Part shown: one piece after another, positions 36,496 through 49,561 of the stretch
How the letters are laid out: each line of letters starts with the position of its first letter
Position numbering within the stretch: the stretch's first letter is position 1
DNA from: Pseudoxanthomonas mexicana
GTDB taxonomy: Bacteria; Pseudomonadota; Gammaproteobacteria; Xanthomonadales; Xanthomonadaceae
Reading direction: 5' to 3'
Assembly (NCBI RefSeq): GCF_001556105.1
Contig: NZ_LSIF01000059.1
Coordinates: 1-64,000, forward strand
Length of the DNA: 64,000 bases
Notes under the pieces: model-generated
Database searches by the model: none
Told to the model about the DNA's origin: nothing
Seen by the model: only the letters and a program-made list of their open reading frames with translations
Made by a program: the position numbers and the translations under genes

Positions 36496-37134
36496 GTGGC
36501 CTCGGGGAAGCAGCGGCTTTTCGGGCTGCTGCTCATCCTCTCCGCTGCCGCATGTCGTCCGCAAGCACCCGATGCCGCAGAACGCTATGAAGCCTGGCGA
36601 CAGGGCGCAAACGCGCAGGGCGTGACCGCGTATGGTCAGGTGCTGGCCGACGCCGGTGTTGGCGACGTCGTACCCATGTCCTCCCTCCTTCGTTCCAGCC
36701 GGCGCTGGCGAGCGTGCGATATGCCGGAGTTCCAGCTTCCGCCATCCGATCGCGCCGCTGCCATCGTGCCCACCTTGCGCCTGGTCGCCCGGCTGCAGGC
36801 GATGGGCATCGTCGACGGCGAGAACGTGCGGTCGGGCTACCGGTCCGCCGAAGCGAACCACTGCGCGGGTGGAAGTTCCCGCAGCCGCCACGTACTCAAC
36901 AATGCGCTGGATTTCGACCTGGCCGATGGTCGCCGGGTGGACGCACTGTGCGAATTCTGGCGCGCCCAAGGTCAATCGTTGGACATGGGGCTCGGCTTCT
37001 ACACGCCGACGAAGATCCACCTCGACACCGCCGGCTATCGCACGTGGGGCAAGGACTACCGCCGCGGAACATCGCTGTGCCTCAGCGTCGCCCCTCAATC
37101 CGAGGCGCGCACCAGTCGCACCCGGACGCCATAG
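36496..37134 (+). CDS. M15-family peptidase-like lipoprotein
   Basis: A 212-residue exported protein. The GTG start gives a signal peptide ending in a lipobox-like SAAAC20. The zinc peptidase motif is visible as S-R-H132-x6-D139 in SRSRHVLNNALDFDL, with H175 in KIHLDT as a further ligand, matching the peptidase M15 (YcbK/VanY-like) group that trims peptidoglycan. Four further Cys residues occur (C74, C123, C152, C194), which may form disulfides. It follows the Mth938-like gene by one base. Its 3' end overlaps the converging EEP gene by 40 bp. Confidence 0.8.
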   Translation: MASGKQRLFGLLLILSAAACRPQAPDAAERYEAWRQGANAQGVTAYGQVLADAGVGDVVPMSSLLRSSRRWRACDMPEFQLPPSDRAAAIVPTLRLVARLQAMGIVDGENVRSGYRSAEANHCAGGSSRSRHVLNNALDFDLADGRRVDALCEFWRAQGQSLDMGLGFYTPTKIHLDTAGYRTWGKDYRRGTSLCLSVAPQSEARTSRTRTP

Positions 37135-37949
37135 TGATCCGACGGCCATGCGCCCGTCGCGTCCGCGCGGTTGAGGATCAGCCGGGCGTCGGCCACACGG
37201 AACGCACCACGCTGCGCGAAGATGTGGTCGATGCGGATCGGTGGGTGACCAAGATGCATGTTGAGCGTGGAGTGCATCGGCGTGTTGGCGTCCTGCCCTT
37301 CGTGCGCCTGCCCGTAGGCTTCAACGAAGCGCTCGCGCAGCGATGCAAGTTCCGGCGCGTCCGAGCGCGTATTGAAATCACCGCCGATGATCGAAGGCAC
37401 GTCACCACGGGTTTCATCGATCAGCGCGAGCAGACCCGTCACCTGCTGGGCGCGGATGGCAGCGCCATCGGGCTTGTAATGCAGGTGGGTCGCGTAGACG
37501 TTCAACGACCGGCCATCGATCCTCGCACGTACCCAGCCCGCATTGCGGTAGTCATCCAGTGGTGCCAGCCTGATCTCGCGTGACTGTTCGATCGCACCCC
37601 TCACCAGGATCGCGTTGCCGTAACGACGCGCCTGGTCTGGCGCGTCGGCGGAGAAAAAACGGTACTGGTATCCCAGGCGCGAGGCCAATACCTCTGCCTG
37701 GTTGGGCAGCGCGGCGTGCTGCAGCACCTCCTGCAGCACGATGACCTCGGGCGACAGCGCCTCCAGTTCGGCGACGATCAGGTCCTGCCGATGCGGCCAG
37801 TCCTGCTTGTCGTGCCAGAGGTTCAGGGTGACGACGTCGAGGGACGACGACGCCGGCGCGCCACGCGGGCGTTGGCATGCACCCGATGCAAGCACCGTGA
37901 CCAACCCCAGCGCTGCGATAACGCGCTTCGCCCCTGCATGCAGGCGCAT
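37095..37949 (-). CDS. endonuclease/exonuclease/phosphatase family lipoprotein
   Basis: A 284-residue exported hydrolase of the EEP superfamily. A signal peptide leads to a lipobox (LASGAC, Cys25). Catalytic motifs are LNLWHD, LQEVLQ (Glu), YATHLHY, IGGDFNTRSD (Asp, Asn) and SDHYGVRV (Asp, His). Substrates in this family range from phosphodiesters of lipids and inositols to DNA, so the true substrate is open. The ATG at 37949 (MRLHAGAKRV) is preceded by 11 bp after the nlpD stop, so it is the last gene of the surE cluster. Confidence 0.85.
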   Translation of the reverse strand: MRLHAGAKRVIAALGLVTVLASGACQRPRGAPASSSLDVVTLNLWHDKQDWPHRQDLIVAELEALSPEVIVLQEVLQHAALPNQAEVLASRLGYQYRFFSADAPDQARRYGNAILVRGAIEQSREIRLAPLDDYRNAGWVRARIDGRSLNVYATHLHYKPDGAAIRAQQVTGLLALIDETRGDVPSIIGGDFNTRSDAPELASLRERFVEAYGQAHEGQDANTPMHSTLNMHLGHPPIRIDHIFAQRGAFRVADARLILNRADATGAWPSDHYGVRVRLVRASD

Positions 37950-37960
37950 GCTCAGCGCAC

Positions 37961-38767
37961 TCAACGCGCCGGCAGATACTGGAGCGGATCGACCGGCTTG
38001 CCGTTGTGGCGGATCTCGAAGTGCAGCATCTCGCGCGACGCGCCGCTGCTGCCCATTTCCGCGATCTGCTGCCCGGCCTTGATGCTCTGGCCTTCGTTCA
38101 CCAACCGCTTGCGGTTGTGTCCGTACGCCGAGAGCCAAGCCTCGCTGTGCTTGACGATGATCAGCTCCCCGTAACCCACCAGCCCCGCACCGGAGTAGAC
38201 CACCACGCCGTCCGCCGCCGCACGCACTGACTGTCCGCCGCTGCCGGCGATGTCGATGCCCTGCTTGGTGGCATCGCCCGCAACGAAACGACCGATCAGA
38301 TGACCGTCGGCGGGCCAGCGCCAGGAGAAACCGCTGTTCGCTGGCGCGGGCGTCGTGGGCCGGGTGACGGTCGTGGGCGGTGGTACGGGCCGCGTCGTCG
38401 TGCCGGTGGTGGCGGGCCTTGTCGGTGTGGTGGTCGCCGCCGGGGGACGGCTGCCGCCACTGCCGGCAAACAGTTTCAGCGACTGGCCGGGATAGATGGT
38501 GTACGGCGCCGCAAGGCTGTTCCAGCGGGCCAGGTCGTTGACGTCCACACCGTTGCGGAACGCGATGCCGTACAGCGTATCGCCGCGCTGCACGCGCACC
38601 GTGGCGCCGGGCTTGCCTTGCGAGGTCTGCCGCGATGGCGACGAGGCGGAGGGCTCGCGCACCACCGTCGATGAGCAGGCGCCAAGCATGGCCACGGCGA
38701 TGCCGATCAGGAAAGCGCGTGTCATTCGATTGCCGGAGCGTAGCTTCGTGGTCATGCGGTCGATCAT
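37961..38767 (-). CDS. nlpD: NlpD-like LysM/M23 lipoprotein, amidase activator
   Basis: A 268-residue lipoprotein. Signal and lipobox are in FLIGIAVAMLGAC (Cys31). A LysM domain at about residues 56-102 (VQRGDTLYGIAFRNGVDVNDLARWN) binds peptidoglycan. A Pro/Thr-rich linker (about 105-145) leads to an M23 domain at about 160-262. The M23 zinc ligands are incomplete: KQGIDIAG replaces the HxxxD of active enzymes, as in NlpD, which activates the amidase AmiC without hydrolysing peptidoglycan itself. The start may be MIDRM at 38767 or MTTK at 38755. It lies in the surE-pcm-nlpD order; rpoS does not follow. Confidence 0.88.
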   Translation of the reverse strand: MIDRMTTKLRSGNRMTRAFLIGIAVAMLGACSSTVVREPSASSPSRQTSQGKPGATVRVQRGDTLYGIAFRNGVDVNDLARWNSLAAPYTIYPGQSLKLFAGSGGSRPPAATTTPTRPATTGTTTRPVPPPTTVTRPTTPAPANSGFSWRWPADGHLIGRFVAGDATKQGIDIAGSGGQSVRAAADGVVVYSGAGLVGYGELIIVKHSEAWLSAYGHNRKRLVNEGQSIKAGQQIAEMGSSGASREMLHFEIRHNGKPVDPLQYLPAR

Positions 38768-38792
38768 TTCCTCAAGGCGGGAGCCGCGTGGC

Positions 38793-39458
38793 TCAGCCGG
38801 TCAATCGCTGGAACAGTTCGCGGACGGCAACCCCGCCACCGCCAATCAATACGCTGAAGTAGATGATCGTGCCGATATTGGCCAGATGACCCAGCAGGAT
38901 CGCGCCGCCGTCACGCTGGATGAAACCGATGGCGTACAGCAGCAGGGCCAAGGCTGGCAGGGTGTTGCTGAATGGCACGAGTCCAAATGGCGCCATCAGC
39001 AACAGCGCCGCCAGGATGAAAGCCAGGTTGTTGATGACACCCTGCCCGGGGCCTTCGACGAAAAAGCGCAAGCGGTGCGGCCGGCTGATCTTTTCCATGC
39101 GGCGCACCCACACCAGCCCCGCGGTGAGCCCGGGACGCAGGCGATCCGTCGGCAATGCCTTGTGCTTGATACGTTGCGGCAACCACAGCGGCCGGTTGAT
39201 CAGGCGACTGACGCCGACCAGCAGGATGGCAGCCCCGAAGACAGTGCTCACGCCCGGAATGGACACGGGAATCAGGAACACGAGCGTCAGGAGGACGGTC
39301 AGCAGCAGCAAGCCTTCGTCGCTGAAGACATCCAGCAGTTCCCCCAGGCTCAGGGTGCCGGGCGGCAGGCGCGCGATGATGTCGGTCAGCTGTTCGCCCA
39401 GCGAGGCGGACGCATCGGGAGTCTCGGGAGCGTTCTGCGGATCTGTCATTCGGTTCAA
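38793..39458 (-). CDS. ExoD family membrane protein
   Basis: A 221-residue membrane protein of the ExoD (exopolysaccharide synthesis) family. The N-terminal 45 residues are soluble and include [29 protein letters not shown], the family signature. Four or five membrane segments follow ([66 protein letters not shown] and the last near [18 protein letters not shown]). Its start overlaps the pcm stop by 4 nt. The direct function of ExoD is not known. Confidence 0.85.
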   Translation of the reverse strand: MNRMTDPQNAPETPDASASLGEQLTDIIARLPPGTLSLGELLDVFSDEGLLLLTVLLTLVFLIPVSIPGVSTVFGAAILLVGVSRLINRPLWLPQRIKHKALPTDRLRPGLTAGLVWVRRMEKISRPHRLRFFVEGPGQGVINNLAFILAALLLMAPFGLVPFSNTLPALALLLYAIGFIQRDGGAILLGHLANIGTIIYFSVLIGGGGVAVRELFQRLTG

Positions 39459-40132
39459 TCCAGCGTGCCCGACAGCAGCGGTACGAACACCACCGGCGCC
39501 AGGGTGGTCTCATCGACACTGCCGTCGGCGCGCTTCACCAGCCGTACCAGCGACTGCGTCCCCGTGCCGCCCACCGGTGCGACGAGTTGCCCACCCACGG
39601 CCAGTTGCTCGACCAGTACGGGTACCAGCGCAGGCGCTGCGGCCGTCACGATGATGGCGTCGTACGGCCCGTGTTCGACCCAGCCGATGCGGCCGTCGTC
39701 GTGCTTGCTGCGTACGTTGAAGCCCATCTGGCGCAGGCGCTTGCGCGCCTGCCGCAGCAGGTCGCCGATGCGCTCGACGGTGTAGACCTCAAGCCCCAGC
39801 ACGGCCAGCACCGCCGCCTGGTAACCGGAACCGGTACCGATCTCGAGCACCTTCTTCGGTTCGGTTTCCAGCAGCACTTCCGTCATCCGCGCCACGACCC
39901 AAGGCTGCGAGATGGTCTGGCTGTGGCCGATCGGGAGCGCGGTATCTTCGTAGGCGCGCGTCGCCAGCGCCTCATCGACGAACAGGTGGCGGGGCAGCGT
40001 GCGGATCGCGTTGAGCACGCGCTCGTCGGCGATACCCGATTCACGTAGCCGCTCGACCAGGCGGTCGCGCACCCGTTGCGACGTCATGCCCATGCCGACC
40101 GCTTCGGGCTGAAGCCGCAGGCGCGGCGTCAT
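39455..40132 (-). CDS. pcm: protein-L-isoaspartate O-methyltransferase
   Basis: A 225-residue SAM-dependent repair enzyme that methylates isoaspartyl residues in aged proteins. Motif I is [16 protein letters not shown] near residue 82, preceded by [20 protein letters not shown], and followed by [11 protein letters not shown] and GQLVAPVG. It overlaps surE upstream and the ExoD gene downstream by 4 nt each, the conserved surE-pcm pair. Confidence 0.96.
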   Translation of the reverse strand: MTPRLRLQPEAVGMGMTSQRVRDRLVERLRESGIADERVLNAIRTLPRHLFVDEALATRAYEDTALPIGHSQTISQPWVVARMTEVLLETEPKKVLEIGTGSGYQAAVLAVLGLEVYTVERIGDLLRQARKRLRQMGFNVRSKHDDGRIGWVEHGPYDAIIVTAAAPALVPVLVEQLAVGGQLVAPVGGTGTQSLVRLVKRADGSVDETTLAPVVFVPLLSGTLD

Positions 40133-40908
40133 GCGGGGTCCTCGAGTGACGCCGTGAGGCCGCCGACCCAGCTGGCCACTTTCTCGAGCGCCTGGTAGCG
40201 GGTCAGATCGACATGGATCGGCGTGATGGAAATATGGCCGGTACGTACCGCATGGAAGTCAGTTCCGGCACCGGCATCCTGCTCACGGCCGGCAGGGCCG
40301 ATCCAGTACACGGTGTGCCCACGGGGATCGGGCTGCGGCACGCAAGCCTCCGATCGGTGGCGGTTGCCGAGGCGGGTGACCTCGAACCCACGCACGTCCG
40401 CCCATGCCAAATCCGGCACGTTGACGTTGAGGATGGTGTCGGCGGGCAGTGGATCGGCCTTCAGGCGCGCCACGATCTCGACCGCCGCACGCGCCGCGGT
40501 TTCGTAGTGCTTGGCGTCGTGGTTCTTGGTGGCCAGCGACATCGCCACCGCAGGCAAGCCCAGGAAACGGCCTTCCATCGCGGCCGACACGGTTCCGGAA
40601 TAGATGACGTCGTCGCCGAGGTTCGCGGTGTTGTTGATGCCCGACACCACGATGTCGGGCTCGAACTCCAGCATCCCGGTCAATGCCAGATGCACGCAAT
40701 CGGTCGGCGTGCCGGCGATGCTGCAGGTGTAGTGATCGATGCGTTTGAGCCGGATCGGCAGATCGAGCGTCAGCGAATTGCTGGCACCGGAGCGGTCGCG
40801 GTCGGGCGCGACCACGTACACCTCATGACCCGCACCACGCAGGCCTTCTGCCAGGATTCGGATGCCGGGGGCGTCGACGCCGTCGTCGTTGCTGACCAGT
40901 ACGCGCAT
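40129..40908 (-). CDS. surE: 5'/3'-nucleotidase SurE
   Basis: A 259-residue stress-survival nucleotidase. The divalent-metal site starts at the N-terminus: [31 protein letters not shown] and [37 protein letters not shown] are typical. The ATG at 40908 is used; an upstream extension (MGPFPRKP) is not family-like. It is the first gene of the surE-pcm-exoD-nlpD-EEP unit and diverges from smr across 89 bp. Confidence 0.96.
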   Translation of the reverse strand: MRVLVSNDDGVDAPGIRILAEGLRGAGHEVYVVAPDRDRSGASNSLTLDLPIRLKRIDHYTCSIAGTPTDCVHLALTGMLEFEPDIVVSGINNTANLGDDVIYSGTVSAAMEGRFLGLPAVAMSLATKNHDAKHYETAARAAVEIVARLKADPLPADTILNVNVPDLAWADVRGFEVTRLGNRHRSEACVPQPDPRGHTVYWIGPAGREQDAGAGTDFHAVRTGHISITPIHVDLTRYQALEKVASWVGGLTASLEDPA

Positions 40909-40997
40909 GGGTTTCCTCGGGAACGGCCCCATGATACCGGAACCGCGCCCCTGCTTCCCGCGCTTGCGTCATCTCGTGTTGCCGCTACGCTGGCGTC

Positions 40998-41546
40998 ATG
41001 CCCCACTCCACACCGCCCGACGAGGACGACGCCGCGCTGTTCCGCGATGCGATCGGCGACGTGCGCCGACTGCAGGACGCGCCACCGCCACCGCGCAAGG
41101 CACCGCCAAGGCCTACCGCACGCATGGCCGAGCGCGATGAGCACGATGCCCGCAGCGAATTCCAGCGTGGCCTGGAGACACTGGACCTGCATGCAGCGGG
41201 CGATGTCCTGAGCTACCGCCGCGAGGCGCTGTCGCCGCGCGCCTTCCAGCGCCTCAAGCGCGGACAGTTCTCGGTGCAGGACGAACTGGACCTGCATGGG
41301 GCCACGGCATCGCAGGCGGAAGGACTGCTGCGCAGGTTCCTTGTAGATGCGCACGCACACGACCATGGCTGCGTACGCGTCATCCACGGCAAAGGCCAGC
41401 GATCAGACGGCGACGCGCCGGTGCTCAAGAATCTTGTTGATCGTGTACTGCGCCAGCGCGCTGACGTGATGGCCTTCCACTCGGCGCCGCCCACACAGGG
41501 CGGCACCGGCGCGGTGCTGGTGTTGCTGGCCCACCGTCGCCGCTGA
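40998..41546 (+). CDS. Smr domain protein
   Basis: A 182-residue Smr (small MutS-related) nuclease-type protein. The first 60 residues are disordered, Pro- and Asp-rich. The Smr domain spans about 92-180 with DLHG at residues 98-101 and HGKG at 130-133. In other bacteria stand-alone Smr proteins (SmrA/SmrB type) cleave RNA at collided ribosomes or nick DNA; which applies here cannot be told. Its own promoter lies in the 89-bp gap shared with surE. Confidence 0.9.
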   Translation: MPHSTPPDEDDAALFRDAIGDVRRLQDAPPPPRKAPPRPTARMAERDEHDARSEFQRGLETLDLHAAGDVLSYRREALSPRAFQRLKRGQFSVQDELDLHGATASQAEGLLRRFLVDAHAHDHGCVRVIHGKGQRSDGDAPVLKNLVDRVLRQRADVMAFHSAPPTQGGTGAVLVLLAHRRR

Positions 41547-41599
41547 GCGAACCGGTGCTGACTACGTCAAAAGCGCGAGCGGCGCGTCCGGCAAGCACG

Positions 41600-41824
41600 T
41601 CAATGCTTGCTGTCGACCTTTTCCCTGAGGTGGGGCGGGTTGACCCAGGTCACCTGGATGCCGCGCCGCCGCGCAACCCGCTCGACATACGCGATGTACT
41701 GCTGTTCGGCGGTGAGCGCGCGCTGCTCTTGCGGGGGCGAAGTTGCGGTCTTGCCGGCGCTGGCGCAGGCAGCCAGCAATACGCAGGCAATCAGGACAAG
41801 CGCACGTTGGATCATGGCGTTCAT
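41600..41824 (-). CDS. small lipoprotein of unknown function
   Basis: A 74-residue exported peptide. MNAMIQRALVLIACVLLAACASAGK has a clear lipobox (LLAAC, Cys20). The mature part is charged and helical (EQQYIAYVERVARRRGIQVTW) and ends HLREKVDSKH. It may be anchored in the outer membrane because +2 is Ala. It lies between the converging end of smr and the truD gene. I do not recognise a family. Confidence 0.7.
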   Translation of the reverse strand: MNAMIQRALVLIACVLLAACASAGKTATSPPQEQRALTAEQQYIAYVERVARRRGIQVTWVNPPHLREKVDSKH

Positions 41825-41938
41825 GGCGATTCTCCAGAGCAGGAAACGTGTCCGGTCTCGCCTACGCCACCTGACGCATGATGCGGCGCGGCGCGCCCAC
41901 TCCGCTTATACGCCGGCGACAGATGACTTCCAGTGCCG

Positions 41939-42991
41939 TCAGACGCGCTCCGACAGACGGTCGCTTCCCGCATCGAGCGCTTCGCCCAGCTCATGCAGGA
42001 CAGCGGTGGCGTAACTGCCTGGCGGCAGCGCGAAGGCCAGCCGCAGCACATCCGTCGACCGCCATGACCACGCAAAGCCCTCCGGCCTCAGCCGCAGCGC
42101 ACGGCGCTCCTGGCGCAGCCCCTCGGCTTCCAAGCCGCTTCGCAACGCCATCGACTCGTCATCCCGCAGCGCTTCGGCTTCGCACTGCAATGCCGCAGCC
42201 TGCACGCGCGTTTCGCCCTGCCCCCACAACGGACCAGTCGGATGGATATCGAAACCGGCCAGTCGCTGCGCAAGCGCCTCGGTCCATGGTTCCGGCCCGA
42301 ACACGCTGCGGCTGCCCGCCAGCATCCAGACCTCCCCCTCCAAGCCCCGGTTCCAACTGCCGTCTGCCAGGCGAGCGGCCAATACACGGTTGAACAGTTC
42401 GGAGCGCGCGGCCGATATCAGGATCGAGCACTGTTCACGCCGTACGCGTCGGCCGCCGAACATCGCCAGCGCCGCGGCGACGTTACCTCCATCACGACCG
42501 AAGCGTTGCTCGCCGAACCAGTTCGGCAAGCCATGCGCGGCCATGTCCCGTAGTCGCGCTTCGATGGCCTCCGTGTCCCCGGTGACGTCACGCAAAACCA
42601 ATTCGAATCGGTTGCCTGCAAGCGCGCCGCGAGGCAGCTTGCGAGAGTGCCACGCCGAGTCGATCACCCTGAGATCATCGGACCCCAGTCCTGCCAGATC
42701 GGGGGCGACCTTGCGCGGCAGGTGCACACTGAAACGCTGGCGCGTGACCGCATTCCGGTCCTTCATCCCCGCATAGCCGACGCCCATGTCGGCAATCCCG
42801 GCCCACGCAGCGATGCGCTTGGCCGCGAACGCCGTATTCATGCCCCGCTTCTCGATCGTCAGCAGCAGGTGCTCGCCTTCGCCCGACGGTTCAAAGCCAG
42901 GTTGTTCCTCGACGAAGAAATCTTCCGGGGTGCTGCGGATGCGCGCCGACAGCACCGGCGCGCCGAACGCGCGAGGCAACGCTTCGCTCAT
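41939..42991 (-). CDS. truD: tRNA pseudouridine(13) synthase
   Basis: A 350-residue pseudouridine synthase for U13 of tRNA-Glu. The catalytic Asp is D78 in [14 protein letters not shown]; the TruD-specific insertion contains [14 protein letters not shown] and the end has [20 protein letters not shown]. The ATG at 42991 overlaps the ispF stop (ATGA), which fixes the start. It is the last gene of the eno-ftsB-ispD-ispF run. Confidence 0.95.
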   Translation of the reverse strand: MSEALPRAFGAPVLSARIRSTPEDFFVEEQPGFEPSGEGEHLLLTIEKRGMNTAFAAKRIAAWAGIADMGVGYAGMKDRNAVTRQRFSVHLPRKVAPDLAGLGSDDLRVIDSAWHSRKLPRGALAGNRFELVLRDVTGDTEAIEARLRDMAAHGLPNWFGEQRFGRDGGNVAAALAMFGGRRVRREQCSILISAARSELFNRVLAARLADGSWNRGLEGEVWMLAGSRSVFGPEPWTEALAQRLAGFDIHPTGPLWGQGETRVQAAALQCEAEALRDDESMALRSGLEAEGLRQERRALRLRPEGFAWSWRSTDVLRLAFALPPGSYATAVLHELGEALDAGSDRLSERV

Positions 42992-43479
42992 GCGTGCACC
43001 AGCAACACCACGGCCTGTGCCGCGATGCCTTCGCCGCGCCCGGTGAAACCCAGTTTTTCCGTCGTGGTCGCCTTGATGCTGACCGCCCCGATGTCCAGGC
43101 CCAGGTCTTCCGCGACGCAGGCGCGCATCGCGTCGGCATGCGGCCCCACTTTCGGCAGCTCGCAGATCACGGTGATGTCGACATTGCCGACCTGCCAGCC
43201 CTGCCAGCCGACCAGCGTCTTGCAGTGACGGACGAAGGCGCGGCTGTCGGCCCCTTTCCAGCGATCGTCCGATGGCGGGAAGTGCCTGCCGATGTCGCCC
43301 AGCGCCAGGGCGCCGAGCATCGCGTCGCACAGCGCGTGCAACACGACGTCGCCATCGCTGTGCGCCAGCACGCCGCGATCGTGCGGCACGCGCACGCCGC
43401 CCAGCATGACGTGGTCGCCGTCGCCGAAGGCGTGCACATCGAAGCCCTGGCCGATGCGGATGTTCAAGGAGGTCGACAT
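42988..43479 (-). CDS. ispF: 2-C-methyl-D-erythritol 2,4-cyclodiphosphate synthase
   Basis: A 163-residue enzyme of the non-mevalonate isoprenoid pathway. The zinc site is in [19 protein letters not shown] (D14, H16) and H48 in [32 protein letters not shown] and [28 protein letters not shown] are signatures. It follows ispD by 18 bp, with which it acts in consecutive parts of the pathway. Confidence 0.97.
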   Translation of the reverse strand: MSTSLNIRIGQGFDVHAFGDGDHVMLGGVRVPHDRGVLAHSDGDVVLHALCDAMLGALALGDIGRHFPPSDDRWKGADSRAFVRHCKTLVGWQGWQVGNVDITVICELPKVGPHADAMRACVAEDLGLDIGAVSIKATTTEKLGFTGRGEGIAAQAVVLLVHA

Positions 43480-43497
43480 GGAAATCCCGTGGCTGCG

Positions 43498-44193
43498 TCA
43501 GCAGTTCCGCTGCGCCAGTTCGAAGGCGAACCGGTCCAGGTCCGCCGGCGTGGTGATCTTGAAATTGCTTTCGGAGCCTTCCACCAGCAAGGGACGCAAA
43601 CCCAGACGCTCCATCGCCATCGCTTCGTCGGTGACGTCGACGCCATCCGCCAGGGCGGACTCCAACGCCCGCGTCAACTGCAGGCGGCGGAACAACTGCG
43701 GCGTGAATGCGCGCCAGAGACGCTCACGGGATTCAGTGCCATCGATGCCGCCATCGTCGCCCGCGCGCTTCAACGTATCCCGTACCGGCGCGGCGAGGAT
43801 CGCGCCGACCGGATCGTTGCGTCCCCGTTCCAGCAACTGCGACAGGTCGGCGAGCGACAGGTTGGGGCGTGCGGCATCGTGCACCAGCACGAAGTCGTCA
43901 GCGCGCACCTCATCAGGCAGCGCGCGCAACCCCGCCAGCACGGACGCGGCGCGGCTCGCACCGCCGACGCAGGCGTGCACCGGCTTGCCGGCGAATTCCG
44001 TCCAGCGCGGCCAGTCGGGATCGTTTTCCGACACCGGCACCACCGCGCCTTCGACCGCCTCGTGCGCGAACAGCGCCGTCAGCGTGTGCGCGATCAACGG
44101 TGCGCCGTCCACTTCGAGATACTGCTTGGGAAGCTCGGCGCCGAAGCGGGTGCCACGTCCGGCCGCTGGCACGACGGCCCAGATGCGAGCCAT
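43498..44193 (-). CDS. ispD: 2-C-methyl-D-erythritol 4-phosphate cytidylyltransferase
   Basis: A 231-residue nucleotidyltransferase. The CTP-binding start is [35 protein letters not shown] and the end [38 protein letters not shown] match IspD. It makes CDP-methylerythritol from MEP. The start overlaps the ftsB stop by one base. Confidence 0.97.
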   Translation of the reverse strand: MARIWAVVPAAGRGTRFGAELPKQYLEVDGAPLIAHTLTALFAHEAVEGAVVPVSENDPDWPRWTEFAGKPVHACVGGASRAASVLAGLRALPDEVRADDFVLVHDAARPNLSLADLSQLLERGRNDPVGAILAAPVRDTLKRAGDDGGIDGTESRERLWRAFTPQLFRRLQLTRALESALADGVDVTDEAMAMERLGLRPLLVEGSESNFKITTPADLDRFAFELAQRNC

Positions 44194-44534
44194 CAGGGCG
44201 TCGGCTCCGTGGTGTCGGCACCGCCGTCTGCATTGGCTTCGGGCGATGGCGGGACCGGTTCGACCACGCGGTAGAACTTTTCGCCAGGCTTGATCATGCC
44301 CAGCTCGCTGCGCGCGCGCTCCTCCACCGCCGATTCACCGGACTTGAGGTCCTCGACTTCGGCAGCGAGCGCATCATTGCGCTCCTGCAGGCCACCGTTC
44401 TCGCGCTTCTGCACATCGACCTGCTGCTCCAGCGCGACGACCTGGCCGGAGCTGCCGACGCCAAACCAGAACTTGTACTGCAGCCATCCCAGCAGCAGTA
44501 CCAGTACCAGCAGCAGCCAGGGCGCCTTGCGCAT
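44193..44534 (-). CDS. ftsB: cell division protein FtsB
   Basis: A 113-residue bitopic inner-membrane protein of the FtsQLB divisome complex. A short cytoplasmic start (MRKAP) is followed by one membrane span ([19 protein letters not shown], about residues 6-24), then a coiled coil ([35 protein letters not shown]) and [17 protein letters not shown]. The C-terminal 25 residues are Pro/Asp-rich. It lies between eno and ispD, its usual place. Confidence 0.95.
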   Translation of the reverse strand: MRKAPWLLLVLVLLLGWLQYKFWFGVGSSGQVVALEQQVDVQKRENGGLQERNDALAAEVEDLKSGESAVEERARSELGMIKPGEKFYRVVEPVPPSPEANADGGADTTEPTP

Positions 44535-44537
44535 GGA

Positions 44538-46344
<1,807 letters not shown>

Positions 46345-46345
<1 letters not shown>

Positions 46346-47178
46346 CAGACCGAACTCTCCAAAAATCCGTTCTTCTTGGTGATCGAGTCCAGCGCCAGCA
46401 GCGTCTCGAGCAGCGCTTCCATCTTGTCCAGCGGCCACGCGTTCGGGCCATCGGACAGCGCCTTGGACGGATCCGGATGCGTCTCGGCGAACAGGCCGGC
46501 CACACCGACCGCGACGGCGGCGCGCGCCAGCACCGGCACGAACTCGCGCTGGCCGCCCGAACTGCTGCCCTGCCCGCCCGGCAACTGCACCGAATGCGTC
46601 GCGTCGAACACCACCGGGCAGCCGGTATCGCGCATCACGCTCAGCGAGCGCATGTCGCTGACCAAGTTGTTGTAGCCGAACGATGCGCCGCGCTCGCAGA
46701 CCATGATGTCCTGGTTGCCGGTGGCCTTGGCCTTCTCGACGACGGGCTTCATGTCCCACGGCGACAGGAACTGGCCCTTCTTGATGTTGACCGGCTTGCC
46801 GGCCGAGCAGACCTTCTTGATGAAGTCGGTCTGGCGCACCAGGAACGCCGGCGTCTGCAGCACGTCGACGACGGCGGCGACCTCATCCATCGGCGTGTAT
46901 TCGTGCACATCGGTGAGGACGGGGACGCCGACCTGCTTCTTCACCGCGTCCAGCACCTTCAGGCCCTCATCCATACCCGGGCCGCGGAAGCTGGTGCCGG
47001 ACGTGCGGTTGGCCTTGTCGAAGCTGGACTTGAAGATGAAGTTCATCCCCAGCTTGCCGGTGATCTCCTTCAGGCGGCCGGCGACATCGATCTGCAACTG
47101 CATCGACTCGATCACGCAGGGGCCGGCGATCAGGAACAGGGGCTGGTCCAGGCCGACGTCGAATCCACAGAGTTTCAT
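46345..47178 (-). CDS. kdsA: 3-deoxy-8-phosphooctulonate synthase
   Basis: A 277-residue enzyme that makes KDO-8-phosphate from arabinose-5-phosphate and PEP, for lipopolysaccharide core. Signatures: [11 protein letters not shown] near residue 17, [14 protein letters not shown] near 48, [11 protein letters not shown] near 98, [13 protein letters not shown] and [13 protein letters not shown] near 196. It leads the run kdsA-(174 aa)-eno-ftsB-ispD-ispF-truD and follows pyrG by 52 bp. Confidence 0.97.
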
Positions 47179-47230
47179 TCACCACTCCTTCGTTGCAGGC
47201 GCCGCACGGGGCGGCACCGATGCAGGACAG

Positions 47231-49012
<1,782 letters not shown>

Positions 49013-49032
49013 TCATGGCACGACGGCAAGGA

Positions 49033-49284
49033 TCAGGGCTTGCGCTCTTCGTCTTCTTCGCCAGCCTTCTTCTGCTGGCCTTCGGCGGCCTTGCGCTTGG
49101 CGGCGGCCTCGTTGGCGGCGCGACGGCGCGCCTTCGCTTCCGGATCGGACGGATCACTGGTCTGGGACTGGTCCTGCTTCGGCTTGTCGGCGTCCGCGGC
49201 GGTACGGGACTGGGCAAACGCCTGGACCGCGAACAGCGCGCCGATGGCAGCGGCGGACAGCAGCAACAGGTTGCGGGACTTCAT
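49033..49284 (-). CDS. small exported charged protein
   Basis: An 83-residue protein. A signal peptide (MKSRNLLLLSAAAIGALFAVQAFAQ, cleaved after AFA) is followed by a highly charged, repetitive tail rich in Lys, Glu, Asp, Ala and Gln (EAKARRRAANEAAAKRKAAEG) that should be disordered or form a single helix. No domain is recognised. It lies upstream of pyrG on the same strand and diverges from parE across 277 bp, where both promoters should lie. Confidence 0.65.
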   Translation of the reverse strand: MKSRNLLLLSAAAIGALFAVQAFAQSRTAADADKPKQDQSQTSDPSDPEAKARRRAANEAAAKRKAAEGQQKKAGEEDEERKP

Positions 49285-49561
49285 GGCAATGCTCCTCGTG
49301 GATGGCGGGAATCTGGGGGCGCCGGATGGCGTTCCCAAGGGCGTCCATGTCCACGGCGCAAGCCTAGCGCCCGCTGCCCGGCCCTCGACTGAACATGGAA
49401 AAAAAGCCGCACTGGCCGCACACTGCGGCCCGGTCCGAAAGTCCGGATGGAACGCCCGTCGCGTCGCGCACCCTGCGACGGCCCCGTGGCCCACTGTCCC
49501 TGCCCTTCGTCATCCTGCGGCGCCCAGGCGCTGCGCCGCCGTATCGAGAACGTGAAGACCC

